Positions 1 to 12,819 of a DNA stretch of 64,000 nt are shown here, one piece after another. Below the pieces are notes generated by a model. It was not told where the DNA came from. It saw nothing but the letters and a program-made list of their open reading frames with translations, and searched no databases. This stretch comes from Auricularia sp. M13 (Eukaryota; Basidiomycota; Agaricomycetes; Auriculariales; Auriculariaceae): positions 7,378,001 to 7,442,000 of the forward strand of contig CM073193.1 in the NCBI GenBank assembly GCA_037042915.1. The letters run 5' to 3'. A program made the translations under genes and the position numbers. The stretch's first letter is position 1; each line of letters opens with the position of its first letter.

Positions 1-52
1 CGAGCTCGCTTGCAGCCGAGCGCCAGTCCTTTGGCTCTTGACCTTTTCTGGC

Positions 53-1192
53 ATGAGCACCGAGCGCAACAAACCTCGACGTACCGATACCTGGAGCTCA
101 CATTCACAGCGTCACGCTGCATCCGCCTCTGCATCACCGATAGGAATCGAAGAGGACGCGCCAGCAGAGCTTGAAGTCTATCGGTCAAGGTCGTCGCATT
201 CGCCCGAACCTCTTGACTCCTCGACGCCGGTACTGCAGGAGGAGGTACCGGGTCCACTGCGCCTGCACCCATTCTCTCTTAGCGTTCTGGCGCCGCTCGC
301 CCCAGCATCCATCTTCGGCGTTCTCGCTAGGCTCGGTCTTCTGTACCTTGGGACGTACTCAGGCCAGAGCGCGTTCTCCCTGGCTTGGGTGCAGTGGGCC
401 GGCTGCTTCTTTATGGGCTTATTCCTCGGGCAGCGCGATACGATCACGGCCATTTACCCGCCCATCTACACAGCGCTTACCACGGGTTTCTGCGGGAGCC
501 TCACGACTTTCAGCTCGTGGCAGGTCGATATATTTCTAGCCTGGGCAAACAGGACCGATCTCCCGCGCTCCCGCTTACACACCTTCATGGACGGCCTGAC
601 TCGCCTCGCCTTCACGCTTGCACTGTCGCTAGCTGCGCTGTCGTTTGGCATCCATGTCGCGTCATACCACTCAGTAGCATCGATCTTGAGCGCATGGAGA
701 CCAACGACGCGGCGCGCACACGTCGTGCTAGATCTCTTCTGGCTGGCTGTCTACGCTGGTACTATACCGGCATATCTATTGTTGCCACGAGCTTATCGGC
801 CAGTGGCCACATCTGCCCTACTTTATTCATTTCCTGGGACACTTGTTCGTTACGCCCTTGGTACAAATTTCAACAAGGCCAACTTTCCGTTCGGGACATT
901 ATCTGCGAACTTGCTAGGTTCCACCCTTCTTGCCGCCTTCCATGCGCTTCAACACAGCACAAGTGGCGTTGGTACACACCGCTGCGAAGTACTGCAGGGA
1001 CTGTCGGATGGCTTCTGCGGGTGTCTAACCACAGTCAGTACCTTTGCAGTCGAAATTAGAGCAGCCACAGGAGGACGTGCATGGATATACACCCTAGTTA
1101 GCATTATCGCAGCTCAGGCGCTCTGCCTTGCGATTCTAGGACCGTCTTGGTTGGCGGGCGTGGTTGATGAGAAATCGCCATGTATTGCATGA
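53..1192 (+). CDS. FEX1: Fluoride export protein, dual CrcB domain (FEX family)
   Basis: Intronless 379-residue plasma-membrane protein of the fungal fluoride-channel family, which expels F- that has entered as HF. An acidic, Ser-rich cytosolic tail of about 80 residues is followed by two homologous CrcB halves in one chain, as in yeast Fex1. The signature lies twice: GFCGSLTTFSSW in the first half and GFCGCLTTVSTF in the second, each after a conserved Asn- or Gln-rich helix (GTNFNKANFPFGTLSANLLG in the second). About eight to nine hydrophobic segments are visible. I chose the ATG at 53. The frame has no stop between the window edge and this codon, so a longer N-terminus or an upstream exon cannot be excluded. 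The length and two-domain layout fit the family well. Confidence 0.92.
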   Translation: MSTERNKPRRTDTWSSHSQRHAASASASPIGIEEDAPAELEVYRSRSSHSPEPLDSSTPVLQEEVPGPLRLHPFSLSVLAPLAPASIFGVLARLGLLYLGTYSGQSAFSLAWVQWAGCFFMGLFLGQRDTITAIYPPIYTALTTGFCGSLTTFSSWQVDIFLAWANRTDLPRSRLHTFMDGLTRLAFTLALSLAALSFGIHVASYHSVASILSAWRPTTRRAHVVLDLFWLAVYAGTIPAYLLLPRAYRPVATSALLYSFPGTLVRYALGTNFNKANFPFGTLSANLLGSTLLAAFHALQHSTSGVGTHRCEVLQGLSDGFCGCLTTVSTFAVEIRAATGGRAWIYTLVSIIAAQALCLAILGPSWLAGVVDEKSPCIA

Positions 1193-1560
1193 CACGAGTC
1201 ACCTCGATATGCCGACCTCTCATGTTGTATCCTCGCAACTTCTCGTTTGTGGTACTCGGAAAGGGCTTGGACACGCATACACCCCTTCACTGGAACACCC
1301 CATGGCTTTCAGTGCGCATTCGCGCGTTAGAGCCATGGAGCTAGATCTCAACATGCCACTTCGATCGTCATCCCCTTGATTCGTTTGTATCTCGTACCTC
1401 TGTGGTGATAATGCGCCGACTTCCTTGCATCGTCGGACGGTTGTCATAGGTGAGCGTGCCTTTACCCGCCAGAGGGGTCGTCCGACCGATTAAATTGACG
1501 CGTTCCGTCGACAGAGACCCCTGAGGCTCCTCTTCTCCGTCCACTCGTTTTGTTGTGCTC
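1193..1560. other. Intergenic, fluoride exporter to Ser/Pro-rich gene
   Basis: No coding pattern, RNA gene or repeat is evident. It should hold the 3' UTR of the fluoride exporter and the promoter of the next gene on the same strand. Confidence 0.5.
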
Positions 1561-3527
1561 ATGGCACTCGACGTGCAGCGCCAAGCTCAGGCATGTCAAT
1601 GTCTTTCATGCTTCATCAACGCCTGCAGTTCTGACGGACGCCTTATGTAGGACAGCGGACAAATAACACTTCCATGCTCGCCGTCGTGGAAATCCGTCTT
1701 TACTCACCTGGCATCCGCGACGCCGCCAGACCTCAGCCTCGACACACCACCCGCGACAAGTGCATTCCCCGACTCAAAGTGTATCTCGCCAGTTCGCACC
1801 GACAGTGCCTCCCCTCCTGGGCTCCCTGACGTTGCATTCTCCTCGGATGAGTCGGATTCCGACTCAGCGGAAACAGCATTCGAGTCGGCACTATCCAACG
1901 TATCGTGCGGGGAGTTCGACGAGGCTGTTGTCGTAGTACCCAACAACCCCTTGCCTCCTTTTGCGCCCACGCCGGGCGACGATGCGTCGACAGTCTCAGA
2001 GCAGCAGTCTTTCCAGGACTCGGTGCAGTCCAGCTTGTCTCCTGCAATCACAGTGCAACCGCTAGCCATCGACACTGACTTTACATCCTCACCCACCGCG
2101 GCTGTGACGACTAGCGAAAGCGGAACTACTTTGTCGCAGAGCACCAGCACCAGCCCAACAGTCCCTCCAGGCCTACCATCGCAGGTTCCCACCAGCCTTC
2201 CCCACGACGGGCCTTCACAGCTCTCGCCGACTCCTCAGGACGTACCCGTGCATCAAACGCGCAGCCATCCTCTACGTGCCAAGATTATGTCCGGCCTCCC
2301 ATTCAGGCGTTTCTCAACTTCGGCCCAAGTAGAACAGTGCGGAGATTGCAGTGACTCTACGGCGTCCAGCATCTTCAAGCCCATCTTGAAGACATTGTCA
2401 GACTCGTCGGCGTCCTCTATGACGACGCTGTCCGCCCTGGCCATCAAGTCACGAGATGCTGTCTTGAGGCGCGCCTCCACAATCAGCGCGACCACGGCAG
2501 TACTCCCCATGGCCAACGCCACTACCAATCCCGATGCAGTGGCGGCGGCCGCGGCTACGATTGTCTCTGCTGGCGGGGCCGAGATGGCAAAAGAAACGGC
2601 GGCAACGGCGTCCAGCGGACTGACGGACCCAGTCCCTTTCCCACTCCCCCACCGTGCGCTGTCCGCACCTGTGCACGGGGGTGCACACAGCGCATGGGTA
2701 CCGAGGACGCCCTCCAGGCTCTCGGTCGCCATCTCGTCGCCTGTTCCCCGCCCAGCCCGCGCGCTGTCCACGCCTGCTAGCGTCCCGCAACTTCGACTTC
2801 ACACGCCCGTCTGCGAAACGCCCGCGCCGAGAATGTCACCAGCCAACAAGTCACCCCGCACGCTGTCAACTCCGGCCAGCGTCCCACGCCTCCAGCTTCA
2901 CACTCCCGTTTACGACATGCCTGTTCAGAGGAGACTGTCAGCCGCGATATCAAGTCCTTCTCACAGGTTGTCGGTCCGCACGGTGTCGTCTCCCACAGAG
3001 GCATTAACGAAGCGCACAAGTGTGGGCGGGTCGCCCGGCTCCCTGACTGCGACTCCTTTGTCGTCCCCGAGGCCGCTCAGCATGACCTCAAATAGGATGT
3101 CGTTCCACATGGACATCGTGCCGCAGTGGGACTCAATGGTGAGCAGGTGCCTAATGAAAGAATTCGTCGTAGGCTGAAATTTTCGTCCATCAGCCAACCT
3201 CGGGAGCCAATGGCCTCCCAAGTCTCGACGAGGTGTGTTCGCTGCTGCCCTTATCCCGGCGCTCTCCCTTCTTATCATCGCGCTCTTCGGTGACAGGTTC
3301 GGAACTTCCTCTACCCCACTCGCTCTCAGATATTCCCGTCTACGCCAATCGGGGCACGGGACTCCGTCGCCGTCCAGCAAGTTACAGGGTGCAGGGAGCA
3401 GAATGCTGAAAACGTCGAGCCACCCAGAGCGAGGAACGTCCTTCGCAAGGTCAAGTCTGAGGCGAGCATGTTGAGTCGCAAGAAACTCAAGGCCTTGGTC
3501 CTCCGTGTCGTTAATGGCGACAAATGA
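1561..3527 (+). CDS. Ser/Thr/Pro-rich disordered protein, unknown function
   Basis: I do not recognise a domain. One frame stays open from 1651 to 3138 and encodes a low-complexity Ser/Thr/Pro/Ala-rich chain. A possible first exon starts at the ATG 1561 and splices at 1647-1736 (GTAGGA to CTCAG), which keeps phase. Near the C-terminus there is an internal duplication: the motif LSTPASVPQLRLHTPV occurs again as LSTPASVPRLQLHTPV about 35 residues later. A typical intron at 3139-3193 (GTGAGC to CATCAG, 55 nt) leads to a Ser-rich exon. The basic tail RKVKSEASMLSRKKLKALVL, ending at 3527, lies one frame away, so a single extra base near 3390-3405 is likely. The last 40 residues look the most conserved in character. 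The start is uncertain. Confidence 0.55.
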
Positions 3528-4101
3528 ACGAACCATCATAGCTGCCTCTGTGACTGTTTCTTGTAAATGGGCACATCTGTATTTTCATCATACCCATGTC
3601 CTTGTTATTTCACTAATGCTTCGATCGTCTATGTTGATTAATCCACGATGTCTCTTTCTGGTGCGAAATTGTAACGGCTGTCAGTGTGAGACCTTGCTCA
3701 AGACAGAGCTAGATGCTGAGGTATAGCAGGGATTGATTGGGAGAGGCAAAAATGCAACAAGACAAATCCGGTGCAAACAAACGGTACATAACTTACGACA
3801 TGAACGCGGGTCTCCTAGAAATCTCGAGGCATGTCAGTACATAGACAGGATGACTACTAGTACTAAGCGACGAACCTCCCCAGTTTCGCTTGAACTGAGC
3901 CACGCCGTATTAGAAGAGCAAGTCAAGCAGGAATTGGGCACCGGCTTACTTTATACTGTTTACGCAGGCGAGACGAGCCCGTCAGCATTCGTTCACGACT
4001 ACGTGCAGAAGGGACAGAGTCGTCATCAGTCACCTTGTAGGGCACGTTTCTCCTATGGGGTTGTTTCGGCAATGATATTCAAGACGGCGACAGCAGGGTG
4101 C
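3528..4101. other. Intergenic between convergent genes
   Basis: Shared 3' region of the Ser/Pro-rich gene and the EF-hand gene. Short open frames here show no coding character and I see no repeat or RNA gene. Confidence 0.5.
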
Positions 4102-5276
4102 TTACCGAAGCTTATCCGCTGGGGTCTTTGGCCGTTTGTAGCCATCGTCGCCTTTGCCCCACTCGGGCTTGGACTCGGCGCTGTTCTTCGCCTCCTTGAA
4201 GCGCACCGTCGGGTTCTGCTTCTCTGGCGGGTCGCTGCGAACAATCTTGGGCTTGGGCTTCTCTGGCTCTTGGAAGACGTTCTGGTCATCGTGCGGATGT
4301 GCTAGAGGATCTATGGGAGGTGGTGGAGGCGCGTCTGGGGCCGACGCGTCTGGTGTCGAGGCTGGAGCACCAGATTCAGATGGCTTAGATTCTGCTTGAG
4401 TGGCGGCTGCAGAAGAGTTAACAAGGGGCACGAAGGACATCGCAAGAAGTGCATACCATGCTCATGTGCATGTCCATCGCCACCATCTTCCGGAAGTCCT
4501 TGGAATACACGCTCGCGACGTTCTTCCTCAGCCTCAATGTGCTCGTGATTTGCAAAGTGTTCGTCGTCTTCAGGGTGGTTGTATGCCTCGTCCGTTTGTG
4601 TCTCCGGCGAAGAGTGGTAAAGCTCTGCCAAATCTTCAGCAAGTACACCAGCAGTAATCAAAATAAGGACCTTCGTGGTGCAAAAAGAACTCTGAACAAG
4701 GAACAATAAATATAACATATGACGGTGACACGTATGCATACCGCTCTCGACATCATAGTGATGACCTTCTGCACCCAAGTCCTTGAGGTTGGGCAGACCG
4801 TCGAATCCGGCCGCTTCGAATTCTGACGCGGAAATGCGATTATCACCGTCCTTGTCAAGCAGCTTGAGGACGCGGGCGACGACTTGGTCAGCCTTCTCCT
4901 TGATCTTCACCAAGTCCTTGTCCTTCGGATTCCAGTCGTGGTGCACGCCGTACACGGCCTCGATCTCGCCGCGGTCCCAGAAGCCGTCGCGGTCAAGGTC
5001 GTGGATCAGGAAGAAAGACTTCAAGTCAAACGTGTCGCTGTAGCATACGACAATCAGCCAACGATACGCATAGCAGCCGTAGACGCACATATGATGCTCG
5101 TTTTGCATCTAGAGCCGGCTCAGCAATTGCGCACGCAAGCCACTGTCTGGCACAGAACGCACATGAGCCTTGATGTAACCCTCTTTATCGACGTCGGCTT
5201 GCTTCTCGCCGTGGTCGCCGTGTGCGCGCGCAGCGGCACACAGGCAAAAGAGTGTCGCAGCAGTCCGCAGGAACAT
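4102..5276 (-). CDS. Secreted/ER EF-hand protein, Ssp120/nucleobindin-like
   Basis: Six exons can be joined with short introns. The start MFLRTAATLFCLCAAARAHG is a clear signal peptide. After it the family core reads EHHIDTFDLKSFFLIHDLDR, with a first Ca-binding loop DLDRDGFWDRGE and a second DKDGDNRISASE. Then comes the conserved GAEGHHYDVESEFFLHHE stretch and the PETQTDE motif typical of fungal Ssp120 proteins. The last exon is Pro- and Lys-rich and disordered. Three introns shown by frame and signals are the 54-nt one after AHM (GTGCGT to CTCTAG), the one after EHH, and one after DVES (GTATGC to GTTCAG). Such proteins act in the early secretory pathway, in yeast with cargo receptors. It lies 144 nt downstream of DOP1 on the same strand. 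Confidence 0.9.
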
Positions 5277-5420
5277 GTTGAGCGCAGACAACTGACACGC
5301 CGCCGGCAAGGTCCGCCCCACTTCTGGATATGTATGGGTTGCAGTATGACGTGCAGAACCCAGAAGATGTCAAATTATAATCGAGCATCGTTCGTACTAC
5401 TACAAAAAACAGCAGGCAAT

Positions 5421-8400
5421 CTACGGAGACGCGCTTTCAGCAAAAAGCTCGGCCAAGAGTCCATTGTCGACAGTATCCCAATCCACGTTTGCTCCACCGA
5501 TGCTCGCATAGATGCCTTCAAATGCTTGAATGCTGACGCTGGCGAAAAACGGACCCAACTCTCGAATGCTTGAAATGTTGCGTACGCCGTTCAACAAAGG
5601 TCTTCGCAAGTTTCGTGACAACGGGTTGTCTGACGTAGGATCTTGCTCGACGACGGTATTAAGTGCGAACGATGGAGGTACGTTTGCCGACGGTTCCGCT
5701 TGATCATTCTGTGACAGCATGAGGACAGAGTAACACGAACAGAGAACTGACATACGTTGGCGGGTACGGGAAGGTCCCCAATGATTTCGGCTAGCTGGTC
5801 CATGAGCGACTCTGGGAACCAGTCGTCTGGGCGGTACACAGCGTCCACAGTGTCGGTGACGAACATCCACTCGTGGCTAAATTATGAATGAGGAGACAGC
5901 GCTATGTCGATACGTGGAAACCACATACACCTGGAATTCGACCGTTTGCAAAACCAGCAGAAGGTCCACAAATTTGCACACAGATAAAATAAGTTGCAAA
6001 TCGTCCGACCCATCGGCCGGAGGCTCGGACATAGCCTGCTCAAAGATTCGAAGCTACAACGGCGAGAGCGTGGTCAGTATTGCACGTATCCTGTGAGTAG
6101 CAGAGGGCGTACCATCTCGGTGACAAGTACAGGCCACGAGCTGGCCAAATTATGGGCTGACAGACGACATAGGAGCACCCGCATGCACAGGTACACTTCG
6201 CGTAGGACGACTGGAGCCGAGACGTTCTTGACGATATCGACGACCTTCTCTTCGACGGTTGGCAGTTGTGCCAAAAAAGTGTTCTTGTCGCCCGCATAGA
6301 TCACATACGAGAGGCGCCGGAAGTTCTGTGCGCGCACGCTCATCTCATATTCGCGGTTCGTGAAGATGTTCGCAGACGGCGTCGATGTGATCTTGCCAAC
6401 CAACTCTGCAAATGCCGCCTTGTCGCTCTCCATGAGCGTCCGGATGAGCGGCCGCCACTTATGGCTAAATTGGGGGAGCGTGTTGAAGAATCGGCTATCC
6501 GCAAAGGCGTCTGCAACAGGGGAACGCCATGCCTTTGCTGCTGCGGGTATCGTTGACATCGCTCGAAGAATGTCGAGTATGCTGTCGTCCACATCAAGCG
6601 TTCGTCTGAATAAATTATCAGCTGTGAAGGTAACACGAGGCGACCAGTGTGCCTTCTTACCCTTTGCTCTTCATTGCTGGGTTTACGATGTAGTACACAA
6701 TATTAGTGCATAGCGACGCTATCTTGTCAGGATCGAGCAGGATTCGGCGCAACAGCGGTAGCACATTCGTTGCTAGGAATGCGTTGATCTGCGGTGGGTG
6801 TCAGTGTTGTGCAACATCTGAGCTTTGATCATTACCTGGTCAATGGAATCCTGCGATCCGTTACTCATCGGCTCATTGAGACTGACAAGTGATGCGTTCT
6901 TCTCGTCCTGGACACCATCTGCATGCAAATGAGCATGCCGAGGTTACGGCGACACATAGATACTCACCGCGTGGCGCTGGAGAATTTCGCCCACTGGACG
7001 CCAGGCTTTCCTTGGTCGCACGAGGGAGCCACGGTCGTGAATCGCTTGATCTGCCGGATTGAACCACGCAAAGATCGACGAGCTTTACGTAGATTTCCTG
7101 GATATGAGTGAGTAAATGACGAATGCAGGAGCCAGTAATAGTACCTGAAGATCTTTGCGCATGCGCCGATCCTCCAAAGCAGTCGTGGTGGCCAGCTTCT
7201 CTGCTAATATGGTGATGCAGCTAGGGAACGCCGTCAAGTCAAGCACGTGACAAACAAGGATATCAGCGCACCGTAGGGTTGGGAATACCTGATGCCTATA
7301 CGCAGTGGCATTGCTCGTCACATCCTTAGCAAGTGACAGGCAGCGCGCCCAGACCTGTATCACGATAGGCCCTTCGAGTCGGCGCATATACTCCTCGAGA
7401 AACACGAATAGCGTTTTGTCCGACAGATTGGGGTTGAGCGGCACCTTCTTGTTCTTCTCCGCGGGTCCAGCCCGACAAGTGATACTTTCGCATGTCATGT
7501 GCACAACATTCTGCGCGCTCGGAGTCAAGAAGTCGATGATTTCGTACAGTGTCGCCTCCTGCGCAATTAGTGAGTACAGCACAACGACGGGTTGACTCAG
7601 TGACAAACCCCGGACCCACGGCTCCAATATTCGACTGCAGCTTCGAGGACTTCGAGGGACTGCGCACGGAATAATCGTTCCAGGACACGCTTACAGCGTA
7701 CCAGAGTGCGAGAGCAGGTCAGGGATAGCGAATCTTCTTCGCTTCCCGAAGGCATTGCGTGGGCGGATGTGGTCAGCCATGTCGAATAGAGGACTTGAAC
7801 GGCTTCTCGAATGACCCAGAAACCAGACAGCTTTCCCTGCAAAGGATATGAGCTATGTTCACCTGCTACCAACTGGTACGCACGGGTAAGTGCTCTTCGC
7901 TCCCCGCGAAGCTTGCCCCATCAGACCCAAAGACATTGGAAACAAGGCCCAAAAGACCACCAGAAGGCTCAGTCGACATCTTTTCAGGGGCGGAAGAATC
8001 CATCTCAGCCAGAGAGACGTCCGAGAATTTTGCCAGGCTGATAAGCAAGATCCTTTCCAGGGCATTGAGGAAAGTGATGAACTCCGCGTCGCTGGTCCTC
8101 GATCGAACATCGCCCGTCCGCACGTTCCGGACAGCAGCTATACGCTCGATATCCGCCAACAGACCGCGCAGCTGACGACACATACATTCGATGAGCGGGA
8201 CTGCCAGTTGGGCCGGAGGCTGTTGCACATAGGGCGTCGTCATTGACACGAAGTCGAGCCAATGTTGCAGTACGGGCCGGTTGCTCGGCAGCGACAACGC
8301 ATCCAAGATCGTTCGTACTAGAAGCGGCGGAAGAACGCGTGCAAGCGCCGGGGTGGAATCGTCCACTGGTGCACCATCCTCACCCTCGGGCAGTCCGCGC

Positions 8401-11400
8401 GATGGTCGGTCGTCTGTGGCCGACTCCGCGAATATAACGTTATGCAGAGCATGGAGTAGCTTGTTCTGTAACTCGACATGGCCTTGATGCACGACGATGA
8501 ACAGTTTATTGATCAGCGCGGTTTCGATGGTCTCCAACAGAGCCTTTTCGACTTCGCCTCTGGAGATGATAGCCTCCAGCAGATCAAGAACCGTTGCTTG
8601 TAGAAGTACGTTTGGTGGACCCATGGCAGCGGATAACGATTCTTTCGGCTCAGTTGCAAGAAACCTGGAATGCAAAGTTGAGGATCATGCATGCCAGGGA
8701 AAACATGAAACACACTGTAGCAACACTGCGACGAGAACGTCGAGATAGCTAGACTCATGAAACCCTGCTGTTGTCGACTTGAGCTGTGTTCCAATATGAA
8801 GGGGACGCTGATTGTGCTTACCGTTATGTGCACGGATAGCAAGCTCAGGATGCAGCGAGCGCTTCAACGGCGTGCTGCGCGCAATTTTCCCAAAGCTCTG
8901 GCCCCCAAAACGAACCAACGATAACAATGTCTCCAAGAAGTAATTCAAGCGTCGTTGGTCGAATGGAACTTCGTACAAGAAGCTTGGGAGGTCCCTGCCA
9001 GATATAGAGACGCTTGTTGCTTGCCTTCGTATGGAGGGGTCGAGCACATCAAACAGAACGGGATCCAGTACGCTATGAAAGCCATGTCGGTGAGCCAGCT
9101 AGCTGAAGTTTGCGGTTGCAGCGCACCGTATATAGGAGCGAAGGCAGCAACGCATCCATGTCTCACCCGTCCGTCGCAGGGATGGGTCATCAGAGCTCAA
9201 CGTGTCTAAAACAAGAAGCATTGGTATCTTCAACCGGAAACCGGGGGTATATTGGTCATCTACGTATGGTGTGAATTGTGGCTGAGTAAGAGGGCAGCAA
9301 GGATGTGTACCTGTTAATCGCCAAAGAACGCCAAACGCGTCGTAGTATCGTTGAGCTAGGCGAGGCTCAGGAGTAGTGAGTAGTTGCGCTATGGTTGCCT
9401 CGACATGATGGCGAGATGTGGATTGCTCCAAGGCCCACACAAGATGCACTGAACGAACATGGTAGGGAGCCAAGTCAGGCGCCAGATACTCGAACAACTG
9501 AAGGGCCAGATCAACAAACTTGGGGCAAGCTGCTAGTTAGGAAAGACTCGCCAGTGACACCATCTTGGATACAAAAGCGCGCTCGTCGATGACGAGTTTA
9601 GGCTGCACAATAGTTGACGGCGAAAGTGCAACGGCCAGAGTTACAACGCGGTCAATCAGCACGAAAGACGTTTTCTACGCAGTCGTTAATTTCGCAATGC
9701 CAATAGTAAAGCACAGCACACCTTATCAAGGCACGAAAGAATGACGGACATCCACTCGCGCGGTTCCCAGCGGATGGTATGTGTCGCGGTCTGTTTCTCC
9801 AATCTCCGCACAAGCTTGAGCAACAGTGTCATGGTCTGCATCAAACATTCCCTGGCAGATACCCCGCCTGCGCCGCCCTCGAGGATAGCGGATGCAAAAT
9901 GTTTGCTCAGCGACGTGAGGTCTTCGAACGCCGTGACGAGCGTGGAGTCCTCGGCCGGCCGGCCCTGCACGCGCTCGTCTGCGGCGACCTCATACAATTT
10001 GCAGGCGCGCAAGTACGGCCCACCCTCTGCGTCCAAACCGCGATCCTTGAGGTATTTTGTGGGGGACAGCGCCCAAGCGCTGGCTGGGATGCGAGGGAAG
10101 ATGTCGAGAAGTAGCTGGATGATTCCCCGCGTTGTTTCGGACGATGCGCGCGCGTGATCAGCCGTGACAAGCGTCTACGACAGTATCCATTAGTAACTGA
10201 ACTTTGGCCAATGTGGAATCTTACGATGAGGAGTTCAAGTAACGCGGAAAAGACCAACGGCAAATGGAAGGAATCGACCTCTTCATCCTGAGTGCGCATG
10301 GACGACACAACAAATCTGACCATAGGGATGGCCTGTCCAACATTAGTATCGTCTAAACCTGGATAAGCCGACTACCCACGTCAAGCATCTTGGGATCGGC
10401 CAACACCTCTGCATGGACAAAAGAGAACAGTTGCTTCCACATGACGAGCGGCTCGACAGCCTCCGTAACCGTGCTGGAAGTCATAGTAACATCCTCGTTA
10501 TTGTGCATCGCCGTCGCGCAGCGTCTCAGCGATCTGAGCGCGTCGATGACTATGGCCTGGGCTAACGGCTGGCCAATTTCCCACTTGTCAAGAAGTGAAA
10601 TGAAGATCTTGAACGGCCGTGAGTCAAATGCGTCTGGTCGCGAAGAGAACATTTCGTCCTGTGATCGAATAGATTGTCAAATCCATGGACTTGCGGCGTA
10701 CAGGACCACCAACCTTCATTGTTGCGCAGAGCAATGACAGGCCGTGGTCTTGCAGGTACTTGCATTGCATATCTGTGCTCTCGTCAGGGCCAAGCAGCCA
10801 GGCATAGAGACGGCGATTCAGCGACAGATCGCGCCGCAGGACGACATTCGTGGCCGCTCGCATAAGAATAGCTCGGTCATCGTCTTGTACGCTGGATGCA
10901 ATTGAGATATATTCATTGTCACGCAAGTCGAGCGTACCGTTTCAGAGCAGCACCGCTCAGTTTCAGAGATTGTACCAGGAGGTCCAGAGCTCCGCGCCGA
11001 ACCAGGAGGTTCTCGTCCTCTAAGCACGCGGAGAATGCACGAATCATCAAACCAACATCGCGGCCGACAACTGAAGTAATATCTGATGTACCATGGACGC
11101 GAATCAACGTCTACGCTGGTGTGGAAAGGGAAGAATGCACCTTCTACTTCATCCAGCTTTGGAATTCGTCGCGACAGATAGTTGATTGCAGAACCACGAG
11201 CAGCGGGCGAGGTGAGCATGACAAGCCAGACATTTTGCAGGAAGAACACGGGCGAAACCGTGTTCGCAAAACGGTCCAGCAGACTCAGCACCTTAAGGCA
11301 TGTCAGGCATAAGATAGGACAATGCGCGGCCAGTATACCTTGTCGAAGAACTCTCCGGTCTCCTCTTCAAGTCCTGGCATTAAAGCGAGGATGAACGCCT

Positions 11401-12024
11401 TCGTGACAGGGCGTAGACCAGCCTTGAGAGGGAGATAATACGTCTCGTATATGTTCAGAAGCATTGGCTGCAGAGTGTGACTGAATGTGCCCCGCCCCGG
11501 AGGAGACACGTACCCTAACAGATGTGGCCGCATACTCGAAGAACGGCAGCAGGCCGGTCGACCACAACTGAAGGTCTCGCTGCAGGCCTTCCGTCTACAG
11601 TCGCGTCAATAGAATGGTCAGAGCTAAATCTAATGCGTCACGTACACCTTGGACGGCGAGAATATACGAATACACGTCCAGCGCACGCTGGTGCACGCCT
11701 GCCGGTAAAGCAGGATTGAGGCATTGGGCTAGACGTTTGGCAACGACAAGCTTTCTTGGAACCTCCTTGTACTGAGTATTGGCTTGGAATGTCTGAAACG
11801 CCCATGTCAACGTGTCTGGTAGAACAAAGGCAATGAGCTAGGCGCACCTTGAGCAATTTGGTCAGAAACGCGATGAAGTCGGCCCATTCCTGGACGCTCT
11901 CGAGGGATGCAAGGCATTTGTCGACTTGCTGAGTGTACTTGCGGTACTTGGAGTCTGACTGCAATACGGCAAGCGCAGCCGCTGGCCACCGTGTCAGTAC
12001 CGTTGCGCGAGACCGATCCGACAT
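5421..12024 (-). CDS. DOP1: DOP1/Dopey family protein (endosome-Golgi trafficking)
   Basis: This is the longest gene of the window, split by many short introns. The N-terminal Dopey domain is unmistakable: SKYRKYTQQVDKCL, then FLTKLLK joined by an intron to TFQANTQYKEVPRKLVVAKR, then LAQCLNPALPAGVHQRALDV, the block with FFEYAATSV, and LILALLPGLEEE-like FILALMPGLEEETGEFFD. The middle has the conserved FRLKIPMLLVLDTLSSDDPS followed by GETWMRCCLRSY. The C-terminus has HEWMFVTDTVDAVYRPDDWF followed by PESLMDQLAEI, and ends at 5421. Dopey proteins work with Mon2 and the flippase Neo1 in membrane traffic between endosomes and the trans-Golgi. The start ATG at 12024 precedes the first conserved helix by about 22 residues, the usual distance. 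I did not test each of its many exon junctions for single-base errors. Confidence 0.92.
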
Positions 12025-12819
12025 TACTCACAGCGCTCGGCCCCGCGAGCTCTGACCGACACAGACACGCGTCGTTGGCCCTGGCCTGAGCCGTCGCGGG
12101 CGTGAGCATGCAGATGGAGAGGCATGGCCGCTGTATCGCGCACAGCGCTGAGTTGCAACGTCCTTGACAGCTCCGACGCATGTTCTCCGCCAACTACGAG
12201 GTTGACACCCCAGCCATCTTCGAACGCCCTTTGGGATTATGGTTTCACTGCAGCTCTACGGGGAGCAGCTTCATCATATCGTTCCGCGTTACGTGCTCCA
12301 GCCTGCTGCAATGCCTGAACCGTCCATATCTTCCAAGTCGGTGCTTGACGGCAACCTGCGTATACTTCTCAATGTTCAGGACCATCGGTGCTCTCAGCTT
12401 GGTGCTTGGCTTCACGATATTTTCTCCCGCTTTGATGCTAATTGCTGGGCCTCGTTGTTGAACGCCAACACCTGCTCACCTTGGAATAGTCTTGGACGCC
12501 ACATAACTTGCATTCTTCGGGCGGGCTACATGTCTCGCCAGGGACGACGCCGTGATAGCTTTGCGCTGGAGAGGCCCTCCTTTCATCCAGCAAACGCGAA
12601 ACTTGAGATATCGTGCCGTTCTTTTTCACGATAAAACACTTGTGCTTCAACCGGTCCTTTGATTCCGTGTCATGCCGTCGATACTCCTCCTGCAGATTAG
12701 TAATGCCGGATATCCGGGACTCACTGCGGATTATCAATTTTCTATTATCAAGCACAAAATCTGCGTTTCTCAAATATCGCCGCGATGCCTCAATTCATGG
12801 TGGCAACAGCGTAGCTCTC
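12025..12819. other. Intergenic between DOP1 and the tannase gene
   Basis: Divergent promoter region for DOP1 (minus) and the tannase (plus). It also contains minus-strand open segments of coding character, listed separately at 12238-12805. On the plus strand I see nothing convincing. Confidence 0.45.
12238..12805 (-). pseudogene. Unassigned minus-strand coding-like segments
   Basis: A minus-strand frame opens after a stop near 12803 and encodes a charged, protein-like stretch including NADFVLDNRKLIIRSESRIS and HDTESKDRLKHKCFIVKKNG, with Cys pairs further on (CSPPEECKLCG). A good donor (AAG then GTGAGC) lies near 12480. Two acceptors are possible: TTAG gives a short tail, and GTGAAG leads to a longer open segment with VAVKHRLGRYGRF that ends at 12238. 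I do not recognise the family. No start codon can be found before the tannase gene without an unseen exon, so this may be a gene fragment or a small gene whose 5' exon I cannot see. It could also be chance open frame. Confidence 0.3.

Noticed and set aside
5421-12024. Several separate genes in the DOP1 region
   Set aside because: Conserved Dopey blocks occur in correct order from 12.0 to 5.4 kb on one strand, joined by short introns.
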